Notes under the pieces: generated by a model | Databases searched by the model: none | Seen by the model: the letters and a program-made list of their open reading frames with translations, nothing else | What the model was told of the DNA's origin: nothing | Made by a program: the position numbers and the translations under genes | From: Companilactobacillus jidongensis | GTDB taxonomy: Bacteria > Bacillota > Bacilli > Lactobacillales > Lactobacillaceae | Direction of reading: 5' to 3' | Assembly (NCBI RefSeq): GCF_003946575.1 | Contig: NZ_RHOP01000004.1 | Location: 175,731-239,730, forward strand | Length of the DNA stretch: 64,000 bases | Shown: positions 49,383 through 59,096 of the stretch, piece after piece | Layout of the letters: each line of letters starts with the position of its first letter | How positions within the stretch are numbered: position 1 is the stretch's first letter

Positions 49383-51534
49383 TCTAGACATAACCAAAGT
49401 AAGTTACTTCAAACTAAATAACGAAATCAATATTCCAGTTGATGGTAAAATTCCATTGAATAAGGATTTAGAAGCTGTTAAAGCTTTCTTCGCCGAAAAC
49501 GTCGAACCAAATACTATGAAATTTGATTCATTTAAAGATCACATTGATTACTTGATCGATAATAAGTACATCGAAAAAGAAGTTATCGCTGAATATCCAT
49601 TTGAATTCATCGACCAACTTTATCAATCACTATTAGACAAGAACTTCCAATTTAAGTCATTCATGGCTGCTTATAAGTTCTTCAATCAATACGTTATTAA
49701 GACTGACGATGGCGATATGTATCTTGAGAATTACGAGATGCGTATCTTGTTCAATGCCTTGTTATTTGCCAATGGTGATCAAGAACAAGCTACAACGCTT
49801 GCTAATGAAATGATCATGCAACGTTATCAACCTGCGACACCATCATTCTTGAATGCTGGTCGTAAGCGTCGTGGTGAATATGTTTCTTGTTTCCTATTAC
49901 AAGTAACTGACGACATGAACAGCATTGGCCGCACAATCAATTCTGCCTTACAACTATCACGTATCGGTGGTGGTGTTGGTATCACGCTATCTAACCTACG
50001 TGAATCCGGTTCACCGATCAAAGGCATCGACAACTCATCATCTGGTGTTTTGCCAGTTATGAAGTTACTTGAAGACAGTTTTAGTTACAGCAACCAATTA
50101 GGCCAACGTCAAGGTGCCGGTGCGGTTTACTTGAATGTCTTCCATCCTGATATTATTGATTTCTTATCTGCCAAAAAAGAAAATGCGGATGAAAAAGTTC
50201 GTGTTAAAACTCTTTCTTTAGGTGTCATCGTGCCTGACAAGTATTACGAATTGATCAGAAATGATGCCGACATGTATTTATTCAGTCCTTATTCAGTCGA
50301 ACGTGTTTATGGCGTTCCCTTCTCATACGTTGACATCACTAAAGAATATGACAATATGGTCGCTGATGACCGTATCAAAAAATATAAAATCAACGCTCGT
50401 GAACTAGAAGATGAAATCAGCAAGCTACAACAAGAATCTGGTTATCCCTATGTTCTAAATATCGACACTGTTAATCGCGACAATCCAATCGACGGTAAGA
50501 TCATTATGAGTAACTTGTGTACTGAGATCCAACAAGTACAAATTCCATCAGAATTAAATGATGCTCAAGAATTTGTAAAATTAGGAACAGACGTTAGTTG
50601 TAATCTTGGTTCTACTAATATCTTAAATATGATGGATAGTCCTGACTTCGGCAAGTCGATTCGTTCAATGCTTCGTGCTTTGACATTCGTCAGTGATGCC
50701 TCTAATATCACCGCTGTGCCTTCAGTCGCTCATGGCAATACAATGAGTCATTCCGTTGGTCTCGGTGCCATGGGACTCCACACCTATCTTGCTAAACAAC
50801 ATATCGAATATGGTTCACCCGAATCAATAGAATTCATTGGTGTTTACTTCATGCTTCTTAACTATTGGACTTTAGTCGAAAGCAACCATATCGCCAAAGA
50901 AAGAAACGAAACTTTCGTCAACTTTGAAAAGTCAGCCTACGCTGACGGAACTTATTTTGACAAATATCTGACTGAAAGCTTCGCACCTAAGTCTGACTTA
51001 GTTAAAGAATTATTCTATGGGATCAAGATTCCTGATCAAAACGACTGGGCTAATCTTAAAGCTGATGTACAACGTGATGGCTTATACAACGCCTACCGTC
51101 TAGCTGTTGCTCCTAACGGTTCGATCTCATACGTCAACAATACTAGTGCTAGTTTACAACCGATCACTCGTCTAGTTGAAGAACGTCAAGAGAAGAAGAA
51201 CGGTAAGTTGTACTTCCCAGCCCCACTATTAAGTAACGACACAATTGGATACTACAAGTCAGCTTATGATACTGACATGCGTAAAGTTATCGATATCTAT
51301 GCTTCAGCACAAAGATTCGTCGATCAAGGAATGAGTTTGACATTATTTGTCCGCTCAGTCATCCCTGAAGGTATCTATGAATGGAAGACTGAACCTAAGC
51401 AAACTACTCGTGACCTCAGCATCTTACGTAACTATGCATACTACAAGGGTATCAAGTCACTGTACTATGTTCGTACATTTACCGAGAACAACGATGAAAT
51501 CGGAAGCAACGAATGCGAAAGCTGCTCAATTTAG
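49369..51534 (+). CDS. nrdE: Class Ib ribonucleotide reductase alpha subunit NrdE
   Basis: Catalytic subunit making deoxyribonucleotides. 721 residues. Features: ATPSFLNAGRKRRGEYVSC (active-site Cys), NLCTEIQQ, GLGAMGLHTYLA, and the C-terminal redox pair NECESCSI. Start is a TTG (GLNNLDITKVSYFKL) overlapping the nrdI end by 14 bases; the N-terminus aligns with usual lactobacillar NrdE. No ATP-cone, as expected for class Ib. Confidence 0.95.
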   Translation: MGLNNLDITKVSYFKLNNEINIPVDGKIPLNKDLEAVKAFFAENVEPNTMKFDSFKDHIDYLIDNKYIEKEVIAEYPFEFIDQLYQSLLDKNFQFKSFMAAYKFFNQYVIKTDDGDMYLENYEMRILFNALLFANGDQEQATTLANEMIMQRYQPATPSFLNAGRKRRGEYVSCFLLQVTDDMNSIGRTINSALQLSRIGGGVGITLSNLRESGSPIKGIDNSSSGVLPVMKLLEDSFSYSNQLGQRQGAGAVYLNVFHPDIIDFLSAKKENADEKVRVKTLSLGVIVPDKYYELIRNDADMYLFSPYSVERVYGVPFSYVDITKEYDNMVADDRIKKYKINARELEDEISKLQQESGYPYVLNIDTVNRDNPIDGKIIMSNLCTEIQQVQIPSELNDAQEFVKLGTDVSCNLGSTNILNMMDSPDFGKSIRSMLRALTFVSDASNITAVPSVAHGNTMSHSVGLGAMGLHTYLAKQHIEYGSPESIEFIGVYFMLLNYWTLVESNHIAKERNETFVNFEKSAYADGTYFDKYLTESFAPKSDLVKELFYGIKIPDQNDWANLKADVQRDGLYNAYRLAVAPNGSISYVNNTSASLQPITRLVEERQEKKNGKLYFPAPLLSNDTIGYYKSAYDTDMRKVIDIYASAQRFVDQGMSLTLFVRSVIPEGIYEWKTEPKQTTRDLSILRNYAYYKGIKSLYYVRTFTENNDEIGSNECESCSI

Positions 51535-51546
51535 GAGGATTTTACA

Positions 51547-52575
51547 ATGGTTGACACGTACTATAAAGCCATGAACTGGAACAAACTTGAAGATGTAGTT
51601 GACAAGGCTACTTGGGAAAAACTAACTTCACAATTTTGGTTAGACACTCGTATCCCACTATCTAATGATATGGACGACTGGAGAACCCTAAGTGACATCG
51701 AACAAACCGTTGTCGGACATGTCTTCGGTGGTTTAACATTACTTGATACTTTGCAGTCACAAGACGGTATCGAGGCTATGCTAAAGGACACCCGCACCCA
51801 AGCTGAAACAGCTGTCTTCAACAATATTCAATTCATGGAATCAGTTCATGCTAAGAGTTATTCCTCAATCTTCAGTACCTTGAACTCGGCGGAAGAGATC
51901 GAAGAAATTTTTGACTGGACCGATCACAATGAATTCCTACAGAAAAAAGCCGAAACTATCAATACTATTTATCAAAACGGCTCACCTCTACAAAAGAAAG
52001 TTGCCAGTGTCTTCCTAGAAAGTTTCTTATTCTATTCAGGTTTCTACACTCCACTTTATTATCTGGGCAATAATAAGCTAGCTAATGTTGCTGAAATCAT
52101 TAAGCTGATCATTCGTGATGAATCGGTTCACGGTACTTATATTGGATATAAATTCCAATTAGGATTCGAAGAACTATCCGATGACGAAAAAGAAAAGATG
52201 CAGGATTGGATGTATGATCTGTTGTATGAGTTATACGACAATGAAGAAAAATACACCAATGAATTGTACAAGGGAACTAACTGGACCGAAGAAGTTATGG
52301 TCTTCCTTCGTTATAACGCCAATAAGGCTCTGATGAACCTGGGACAATCACCACTATTCCCCGATGGTAATGCTGAAGACGTTAACCCAATCGTTATGAA
52401 CGGTATTTCTACTGGAACAACTAACCATGATTTCTTCTCACAAGTTGGTAATGGCTACTTGATGGGACAAGTTGAAGCAATGAAAGACTCAGATTACGAT
52501 ATTGGTTTGAACAAGAATCCAGCTGCTCCTGATAATGGCGGCGTATTGTTCAATAAGATCAAAAAATTAAAGTAA
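51547..52575 (+). CDS. nrdF: Class Ib ribonucleotide reductase beta subunit NrdF
   Basis: Carries the metal-tyrosyl radical. 342 residues: WNKLEDVVDKATWEKLTSQFW start, metal ligands in QDGIEAML..IQFMESVHAKSY and IIRDESVHGTYIG, and a radical Tyr in the MESVHAKSYS region. AGGAGG ribosome site 12 bases after nrdE. Terminator follows. Confidence 0.95.
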   Translation: MVDTYYKAMNWNKLEDVVDKATWEKLTSQFWLDTRIPLSNDMDDWRTLSDIEQTVVGHVFGGLTLLDTLQSQDGIEAMLKDTRTQAETAVFNNIQFMESVHAKSYSSIFSTLNSAEEIEEIFDWTDHNEFLQKKAETINTIYQNGSPLQKKVASVFLESFLFYSGFYTPLYYLGNNKLANVAEIIKLIIRDESVHGTYIGYKFQLGFEELSDDEKEKMQDWMYDLLYELYDNEEKYTNELYKGTNWTEEVMVFLRYNANKALMNLGQSPLFPDGNAEDVNPIVMNGISTGTTNHDFFSQVGNGYLMGQVEAMKDSDYDIGLNKNPAAPDNGGVLFNKIKKLK

Positions 52576-52579
52576 GCAA

Positions 52580-52616
52580 ATAAGGTATCGCCGATGGGCG
52601 ATACCTTATTTTTTTA
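52580..52616. terminator. Terminator of nrdHIEF
   Basis: AAGGTATCGCC-gat-GGGCGATACCTT hairpin with seven T; also at the end of the convergent minus-strand operon. Confidence 0.9.
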
Positions 52617-53526
52617 TGTCTAACAATCGATGCATAAGTTGAAAATGATGCATCAAAGATAACTTCTTAACGTTTCCTAATCCCGGAAACTTATCCTGGT
52701 CTTGATACAACATTAATTCCTGTAATGCCGTTGTATCATTTAAACCTCGAAGATTATCAGGTACCCATTGAACTAATTTGTTCAATGCCTCAAAGAACTT
52801 ATTCTTTTGACCACCCATAGTTTCATTACTATCCGAAACAAAGTGATGAATCCTCAGACTACCATCTGCCGTTACATAAATAATATGGATGGCAATAGCA
52901 CGTGATGGCATTCCTTTGTCAAAGTAATAACTACCGACCATTGAGTAATCTCCAAAACCATGATAGTCATCAGCCTGACTCCACCAACTAGCCGGCTGGA
53001 AGTATTCATCATCCAAGTTAGCATAATCGGCTACATGCTCCACAAATGACAGCGGGTCAGTCAATGAGATTGCCTTATTCCCGACTATTCCGTGCAACCT
53101 AGCTTCTTCTGGGATCAAAACATTATCAATTTTATTTAAGAGACGTGAATTCTCATAAGCTTTCAGTAAAGGATAATTTTTAGCTATCAGTAAACTAGTT
53201 TGTTCACTCGTTGTTTTCAGAAAATCACTACTGAAATCGGGTGCCAAAATGGCGCTTGGATGAAAAAATGGAATTTCAGCTAAATTAGGTAATGGATGCA
53301 ATTTGGCATCACCGTTCAAGCCGTACAAACTAACTTGAGGATTGGCAACAATGCTAAATGGTTGCTGCTGGTCACACATGACTTCTACAGTCTGTTGCAA
53401 TTCTTTGGAATCTCTAACTGGTTCAATAATCGGAATTATTTGAGAACCCAATTGTTTACGTTCGACTAATTCTTTCAATGCTAATAGATCATACATTCGA
53501 CCACGCAAATAAGGATAGTAAATCAT
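52606..53526 (-). CDS. sce7725-like protein
   Basis: 306 residues. N-terminus MIYYPYLRGRMYDLLALKEL and blocks IIPIIEPVRDSKEL, IVANPQVSLYGLNGD and YFDKGMPSRAIAIHIIYV look like the sce7725 family of uncharacterised proteins, often encoded beside a nuclease-like partner. A TIM-barrel-like alternation is possible. ATG overlaps the stop of the MmcB-like gene by 4 bases. Third gene of the operon. Function unknown; defence or repair is inference. Confidence 0.6.
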   Translation of the reverse strand: MIYYPYLRGRMYDLLALKELVERKQLGSQIIPIIEPVRDSKELQQTVEVMCDQQQPFSIVANPQVSLYGLNGDAKLHPLPNLAEIPFFHPSAILAPDFSSDFLKTTSEQTSLLIAKNYPLLKAYENSRLLNKIDNVLIPEEARLHGIVGNKAISLTDPLSFVEHVADYANLDDEYFQPASWWSQADDYHGFGDYSMVGSYYFDKGMPSRAIAIHIIYVTADGSLRIHHFVSDSNETMGGQKNKFFEALNKLVQWVPDNLRGLNDTTALQELMLYQDQDKFPGLGNVKKLSLMHHFQLMHRLLDIKK

Positions 53527-54239
53527 ATCTTATCCTCCAGATTTGGCTGTTGCAATGCTTGTAGTTTTAACTTCAATTCTTGATATTCCGCATTTCTAGC
53601 ATCAAGTTCTTCTTGTAACGCCGTGATGGCATCAGTCTGCATATCGTCAATGAAGCGGTCATAGACATTGTGCTCTGGTTTATAGATATCATAGCCCTTT
53701 TTAGCACGCTTTTTCATTTCTTTGAATAACTGATCATCAGAATATAACTGAAGTCCCTTTTCAACCCGCTTAGCTTTATCAACTTCTCGAAATAACGAAG
53801 CAACGAAATGAGCTGTCAATGGTTTCTCTTCCACTTGCAGTTCTTGATATTGGGCCTTTTTAGCAATCGTCAAAAAGCCTGGTGTCCGCAAAGTTTGTGG
53901 TGCTAGATCAACTGCTTTTTTATCAAAAGCTCGATAGATCATCACACCAATATGCGTCGGTATTTCTGCGGCTACTTCTTCATATAACTTTTGTGGTAAG
54001 ACGAAATAATTATAATTACCAATAAATGACAACTTAGCCTTGGAATGAAAGTCTGACTTAGTGACCTTCAATTCATAACAACGCCATTCAATTTCACCAT
54101 TTGGCAATTGCTGGTAACTCAAAGTATCAACGATACCTTTTTTATCCGGCATGGACACTTCTTCAACGACATATGCACCTTGCTCATAACAATATTGATA
54201 CAGCGTGCTTTCCAAATTACGAGTCAGTTTTGTTTTCAT
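53523..54239 (-). CDS. MmcB-like PD-(D/E)XK nuclease
   Basis: 238 residues from MKTKLTRNLESTLY (GGAGG 6-7 bases before). The PD-(D/E)XK core is visible: D38 in GIVDTLSYQ, then E56 and K58 in CYELKVTKSDFHSKAKL, followed by NYNYFVLPQKLYEEV and THIGVMIYR as in MmcB-type repair nucleases. C-terminal third is a coiled coil (ITALQEELDARNAEYQELK). Overlaps the helicase gene by 23 bases and the sce7725-like gene by 4. DNA substrate unknown. Confidence 0.65.
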   Translation of the reverse strand: MKTKLTRNLESTLYQYCYEQGAYVVEEVSMPDKKGIVDTLSYQQLPNGEIEWRCYELKVTKSDFHSKAKLSFIGNYNYFVLPQKLYEEVAAEIPTHIGVMIYRAFDKKAVDLAPQTLRTPGFLTIAKKAQYQELQVEEKPLTAHFVASLFREVDKAKRVEKGLQLYSDDQLFKEMKKRAKKGYDIYKPEHNVYDRFIDDMQTDAITALQEELDARNAEYQELKLKLQALQQPNLEDKI

Positions 54240-56604
54240 CAGTATCCTCCGTCTGGTTCCAAAAATTATCGATAGTTGCACCTAATTGGTCAAGTGTTCT
54301 AATTCGTTGATAGTATTGCCAATGCGGTGGGAACAATTCCGTGTAACGCCGACTGGCAAAGCGCTGATCCAGCAACAATATTATCCCGGTATCATGACTA
54401 CTACGAATTAATCTACCCGCAGCTTGTAAGACGTTGTTCATCCCTGGCAACTGGTACGCATAGGCAAAACCTTTGCCATTCTCCTGGTCATAATAATCCT
54501 TGATCAAATTATTCTCGGGACTAAGTCCTGGTAAACCGACACTTACAATAGCAACACCTATCAGGCGGTCGCCACGCAAGTCGATTCCTTCGGAAAAAAT
54601 TCCTCCCAGAACACAAAATCCAACCAGTGTTTCTTCTGGATCTTTTTGAAATTGATTTAAAAAATTCTGTCGTTCTTCATTATTCATGGCTGTGGCTTGA
54701 ACGGTTGTCTTAACTCCTGGATGAACAGCTTCAAAAGCTTCTTTGATCTGCTGCAGATAACCATATGACGGGAAAAAGAACAAATAATTTCCCTCCTTTG
54801 CATTGATCAGTGTGTACAAACTAGCAACTATTGCTGATTCACTATTTTCACGTTCACGATAAGTCGTTCGAATGTATTGTGTTACTAAAATAGCTTGATG
54901 CTTGGGCGGAAATGGCGAGGGTAATTGATACGCCAAACTATTACTCTCCCCACCCAAAACGTTTTGATAATAAGACATTGGTGATAACGTGGCTGAAAAT
55001 AAAACCGCACCTGATCCCATATTCAACGACTTATCTAAGAAGTCGCTTGGATCTAAACAAAGCTGTTTGACCGTCACATGTTTGTTCTCCATCACTATCC
55101 GTGTCTGATAACTATCATCATAAAGATTGCCGATTTTAACAAAGGTCAAACAATCAAAGAAAAAATCCTGAACAGAAGTCAAAAAATCAGATGGTTTTTG
55201 TTGTGCCATCCAATCAGTCATAAAATCAGTAAATTTTCGTAAAACTCGTAATAACGACTCTGGTGGATCAGGTGTCATCTGTTCTGTTATTTGCTCTTCC
55301 TCCAATGAATCAGCCAAGCGCTTAAACCCTCGACGAATTTTTTTTAATTCCTTCTGCAAGTCTTCGCTTGCTTGAGTCTTAGATGCTTTGGCTTTTTTTA
55401 ATAACGGCGTTATGGCTGAATCTGAGATTTCGGCCGAATACATGTCCCGTGCACGACTGACCAAATTATGAACTTCATCGATCAAAAAAAAGTTTTCTAA
55501 GTTTCGCTCAGTAAAGAATCGTTGTAAATACACTAACGGATCAAATAAGTAATTATAGTCACAAATAATCACATCGCAAAATAACGATGTGTCTAACGAA
55601 AATTCAAACGGATCGACCGTGTGTTTATGTGCATATTCCTCGATGACAGCTTTGGTTATTAAGTTCTCATGCGTCAATAAATCCTTTAGTGCTGGTTTGA
55701 GCCGGTCATAATAACCGACCATATACGGATTATCTTCCGGGGCAACGTCCTGCTCCTCAGGAAAACGAATCTTGTCTTTGGCCGTGAGTGTAATGCTCTT
55801 AATTTTCAATCCATCTTTGGCCATTAGATCAATTGCTTCTTCAGCAACATGACGGGTGTTCTGCTTGGCCGTTAAATAAAACAATCGTTCAATCTTATCT
55901 TCACCCATCGCCTTGACAGCTGGAAAAAGTGTTGAAATGGTCTTCCCCGTTCCCGTTGGAGCCTCCACAAATAAGCGTTTCTGTAAGCTGATAGTTTTAT
56001 AAACTGCTCCAGCCATCTCATGTTGGCCCGTTCTAAATTCCGGAAATGGAAATGGCAATTTCTTAATAGAATCATTTCGGTCCCGACGCATGTCAGCACG
56101 TAAGGTTAGCCAATATTCATACTCTTTGATTAGATCATTAAAGAATTTAGTTAGCTCAGTCCGTTTAAATTTTTTTTTGGTCCGAGTTATTTTTTCTTTG
56201 GTAACTTGAAAATAGGTCAGTTCCAAAGTAACTTCGTTTACCTCTGGATCGTCCTGTAGCAATAAATATCCATAGACTTTAACTTGACCCCAGTACAAGT
56301 CATGCGTGTTATCTGAGATATCTTCAAATGCTTGATCAGAAGTTTTTATCTCCTCGATCAATAATCTATCGTCCTTAGTTTCAATTCCATCCGCTCGACC
56401 AGAGATGACATAATCCTGACCATTCATTGTAACGACCTTTTTTAAATAAACTTCACTCTCGTAATCACTCGAACGGCCACTCTGAAGTTTACGATGAATT
56501 CTTGCCCCAGCTAGAGCCGTATTTTGACTATCTTTATTCTCAACTAGATCACCTTTGCGTAAGACAAACTCAACTAATTGCCTAATGCCAACACGTGTCG
56601 CCAT
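54217..56604 (-). CDS. Cas4-like nuclease fused to XPD/DinG-type helicase
   Basis: 795 residues from MATRVGIRQLVEF (AGAAAGGAG before). Residues 1-170 carry a RecB/Cas4-like nuclease: H37, D72 (SGRADGI), E85 and K87 (IEEIKTSD), Q107xxxY111. Then an SF2 XPD/DinG helicase: Walker A EAPTGTGKT (214-222), DEVH box near 376, motif VI QAAGRLIRSS. In XPD relatives four Cys hold an Fe-S cluster between motifs I and II; here those places read R280, V287, N292 and V330, and only C343/C348 occur nearby, so the cluster seems lost. Heads a three-gene operon. Confidence 0.8.
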   Translation of the reverse strand: MATRVGIRQLVEFVLRKGDLVENKDSQNTALAGARIHRKLQSGRSSDYESEVYLKKVVTMNGQDYVISGRADGIETKDDRLLIEEIKTSDQAFEDISDNTHDLYWGQVKVYGYLLLQDDPEVNEVTLELTYFQVTKEKITRTKKKFKRTELTKFFNDLIKEYEYWLTLRADMRRDRNDSIKKLPFPFPEFRTGQHEMAGAVYKTISLQKRLFVEAPTGTGKTISTLFPAVKAMGEDKIERLFYLTAKQNTRHVAEEAIDLMAKDGLKIKSITLTAKDKIRFPEEQDVAPEDNPYMVGYYDRLKPALKDLLTHENLITKAVIEEYAHKHTVDPFEFSLDTSLFCDVIICDYNYLFDPLVYLQRFFTERNLENFFLIDEVHNLVSRARDMYSAEISDSAITPLLKKAKASKTQASEDLQKELKKIRRGFKRLADSLEEEQITEQMTPDPPESLLRVLRKFTDFMTDWMAQQKPSDFLTSVQDFFFDCLTFVKIGNLYDDSYQTRIVMENKHVTVKQLCLDPSDFLDKSLNMGSGAVLFSATLSPMSYYQNVLGGESNSLAYQLPSPFPPKHQAILVTQYIRTTYRERENSESAIVASLYTLINAKEGNYLFFFPSYGYLQQIKEAFEAVHPGVKTTVQATAMNNEERQNFLNQFQKDPEETLVGFCVLGGIFSEGIDLRGDRLIGVAIVSVGLPGLSPENNLIKDYYDQENGKGFAYAYQLPGMNNVLQAAGRLIRSSHDTGIILLLDQRFASRRYTELFPPHWQYYQRIRTLDQLGATIDNFWNQTEDTDENKTDS

Positions 56605-56679
56605 AACGAACTCCTTTCTGAACAAAATTCAAATCATCTAACATTATAAAACAGACGTTCGCTCTTGTCTGTTTATATC

Positions 56680-56708
56680 AAAAAAGAATTCCCATAGGAA
56701 TTCTTTTC
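56680..56708 (-). terminator. Terminator of the Rrf2 operon
   Basis: AAAGAATTCC / GGAATTCTTT hairpin with U-run on the minus strand. Confidence 0.8.
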
Positions 56709-57173
56709 TTATCTTTTATTTTTCCAATCAACGGTCCAATTGTATTTTTGATTTTTCGGAACTAAAGAACTCAACTTAACCTTATTCAATTCTTTTAATA
56801 ACCCATCCGATGCACTACTGATAGCATTCATAACAATATCCTTACTTGCTTGAATATGCTCTTGATCATCAAAAATCTTCTCAGCTAAATTAGATATTTT
56901 GTAATCAACTACTGGTTCACCCTCAATCGCCTGCAAAACTGAACCCAAACTTACTTCCTTAATTGGTTTGATTAGATTAAAACCACCATCCTTGCTGGCA
57001 TATGAGTCGATAAATCCCGCTACAACTAACTTCCGCAGCAACTTCTTCAGTGAGGAATCTGACACTTCTAACAAACTGCTCAAGTCACTGCTCTTCAAAG
57101 ATTCGCCATTCTCTTGAGACGCGATAATCAATAAGACATACACTGCCTCTTCAAATTGTTTTGAAATTTTCAT
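56709..57173 (-). CDS. Rrf2-family transcriptional regulator
   Basis: 154 residues. Winged helix with FEEAVYVLLIIASQENGESL, LLEVSDSSLKKLLRKL and DGGFNLIKPIKEVSLGSVLQ, as in Rrf2. No cysteine triad, so it is not an Fe-S sensor like IscR/NsrR; closer to YwnA/CymR-like redox or metabolite regulators. Its GAGGT ribosome site overlaps the end of the upstream gene (gap 4 bases), so it is co-expressed with the NAD(P)-binding protein it probably controls. Confidence 0.85.
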   Translation of the reverse strand: MKISKQFEEAVYVLLIIASQENGESLKSSDLSSLLEVSDSSLKKLLRKLVVAGFIDSYASKDGGFNLIKPIKEVSLGSVLQAIEGEPVVDYKISNLAEKIFDDQEHIQASKDIVMNAISSASDGLLKELNKVKLSSLVPKNQKYNWTVDWKNKR

Positions 57174-57177
57174 TTTG

Positions 57178-57750
57178 TTACCTCAATTCGTTAATTTGAT
57201 TTACCAAATTATCAGACACAGACTCAACTTTCACGGGTTTAAATTTTTTAGAGAAAAATCCCATGAATTTGAATAAGGGAACCATTCTAACTAGTGAATC
57301 AGCTCTGTCAGCACCATAAACAAAAGTTGGTTCTACCAAAACTACTTTTTTACCAGTATCTTTTATTTTCTGAATCATTTCTTTTTTTACTCTGACAAAA
57401 CTCTTAGGACCTAATCTGCCGCCTATATATCCTAAGATACTCGTGTTTAAGACTTCACTCAATTCAATCATGAAATATACTGGTTCTTTATTCATCGCAT
57501 TCAATTTATTTAGATCTTGGCTGGGGGCACCAACTAGATCAATTATGACATCTACTTGCTTTGGCAACTGTGACAAAGTGCCAGCTACATCATGTAGATC
57601 ACTATGTACCAAATGAATTCTTTGATTATTGATTTTTAGGGCATTACCTCTAGTAGAAACGAACACCTCACTATTAGGAATTTTCCTTATAATATCCTTA
57701 GTCAAAGCTTTGCCAATATAACCATTACCACCGATCAGTAAAATATTCAT
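57178..57750 (-). CDS. NAD(P)-binding Rossmann protein (NmrA/SDR-like)
   Basis: 190 residues. Dinucleotide loop LLIGGNGYIGKAL at the N-terminus, then VIIDLVGAPSQDLNKLN and KKVVLVEPTFVYGADRAD. Atypical SDR without the YxxxK pair, short like quinone or redox-sensing NmrA-type proteins. Paired with an Rrf2 regulator, which suggests a redox stress role. Reaction unknown. Confidence 0.72.
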   Translation of the reverse strand: MNILLIGGNGYIGKALTKDIIRKIPNSEVFVSTRGNALKINNQRIHLVHSDLHDVAGTLSQLPKQVDVIIDLVGAPSQDLNKLNAMNKEPVYFMIELSEVLNTSILGYIGGRLGPKSFVRVKKEMIQKIKDTGKKVVLVEPTFVYGADRADSLVRMVPLFKFMGFFSKKFKPVKVESVSDNLVNQINELR

Positions 57751-57820
57751 ATTTATCTCTCCAGTTCATAGAGTTTATTAATCTATGGATATAATATATC
57801 TACGAATAATTTATTGCAAT

Positions 57821-57858
57821 AAAAAAGTTCTGAATGATACATTTCATCATTCAGAACC
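57821..57858 (-). terminator. Terminator of the TSUP-DUF1634 operon
   Basis: AAGTTCTGAATGAT / ATCATTCAGAACC hairpin, A/T-runs on both sides. Confidence 0.85.
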
Positions 57859-57868
57859 TAAAATTTAA

Positions 57869-58252
57869 CTAACTGCGATATCCCATTAACATAGCGAATA
57901 TCAAAATAATCAAAACAACAGTTGTAATAATAACGTATAAATTATCATGCTCTTTGTAGAAGGCATAAATTGAAACCACAACACGAAGAACTGGAGTTAG
58001 GATCAATAGAAAAATCCCTAACATAATAACCGCATATGATTTGCCTGCTACGATGCCAGAAAAAATATCGACAAATCGCTTGGGAAAACCAGTCGTATAG
58101 CCACCGCCACCATTGATGAAGTACATAATAATTCCAATCATGATCACGATTGCAGAGGTTATAACGCCGATACGAAGAATCTTACCAATTACCAATTCAA
58201 CTTGACGTGTCTCCTCATGCATTGTTTTAGCGTCTGTTTTTTTATCAGGCAT
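57869..58252 (-). CDS. DUF1634 membrane protein
   Basis: 127 residues with three membrane segments (ITSAIVIMIGIIMYFING; SYAVIMLGIFLLILTPVLRV; YVIITTVVLIILIFAML). DUF1634 proteins are regularly encoded beside TSUP exporters, as here (ATG overlaps the exporter stop by one base). Role unknown, probably a subunit or helper of the exporter. Confidence 0.85.
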   Translation of the reverse strand: MPDKKTDAKTMHEETRQVELVIGKILRIGVITSAIVIMIGIIMYFINGGGGYTTGFPKRFVDIFSGIVAGKSYAVIMLGIFLLILTPVLRVVVSIYAFYKEHDNLYVIITTVVLIILIFAMLMGYRS

Positions 58253-59094
58253 TAGAAGTTCACCCCAAATCCTTTAAGAACCATTTGTACTCCCATATAT
58301 AAAATAATAGGAACAAAAATCATTCTAATAATTCTAGGCTTCAATACTTGCATGACACGTGCACCGATCAAAGCACCGATCAAAACACCAATTGCCAATG
58401 GTCCAGCAATATCTGGTCTGATCGAGCCGTTGAAAAAGTAAACTGTTGCACTAGCCGCAGCTGTAACACCCATCATCAAGTTACTAGTTGCACTTGAAGG
58501 TTTGAGTGGCATCTTCATGATTGTATCCATAGCGATAACTTTGAATGCACCACTACCAATACCTAACAATCCACTGGCAAGACCAGCGGCCCACATCATG
58601 ATAAAACCGCCAGGAACATTTTTCATTGAGTAATCAACTTGTTTTTGTTCAGCTTTATCATAATAAGTACTGGCCAAATTAAGTTTGGCAACGATCTTGT
58701 CATCGCCGGTGTAAATCGATTCGCCTTTTTTATCCATCAACTTGCGAATCATATTATAAGTCGAATACAGTAGAAAGAATCCGAATAATATATATAAGAA
58801 AGTACTGGAGAATACCCCCACTAATAAGGCACCCATAATAGCACCGACTGTGGTAGCAATCTCTAAGAACATTGCCACACGAAGATTCAGCATGTCATCC
58901 TTCAAATACGCGATAGTTGATCCAGAACTCGTAGCAATAACAGAGATAATGCTGGCACCGATCGCATATTTAATATCAAGACCCATCATAATCGTCAAAA
59001 CTGGCGTGATGATCATCCCTCCACCAATACCCAAAATGGCACCAAGACAACCCGCTGCTATTCCCATAACTAATAGTAGCAACATTGAATTCAT
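58252..59094 (-). CDS. TSUP-family exporter (TauE/SafE)
   Basis: 280 residues, about eight membrane segments with the two TSUP glycine motifs GAILGIGGGMIITPVL and GLLGIGSGAFKVIAMD. Family members export sulfite, sulfoacetate or related organic anions; substrate not readable here. Forms a unit with DUF1634 downstream and follows an unknown gene by 2 bases. Confidence 0.88.
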   Translation of the reverse strand: MNSMLLLLVMGIAAGCLGAILGIGGGMIITPVLTIMMGLDIKYAIGASIISVIATSSGSTIAYLKDDMLNLRVAMFLEIATTVGAIMGALLVGVFSSTFLYILFGFFLLYSTYNMIRKLMDKKGESIYTGDDKIVAKLNLASTYYDKAEQKQVDYSMKNVPGGFIMMWAAGLASGLLGIGSGAFKVIAMDTIMKMPLKPSSATSNLMMGVTAAASATVYFFNGSIRPDIAGPLAIGVLIGALIGARVMQVLKPRIIRMIFVPIILYMGVQMVLKGFGVNF

Positions 59095-59096
59095 AA

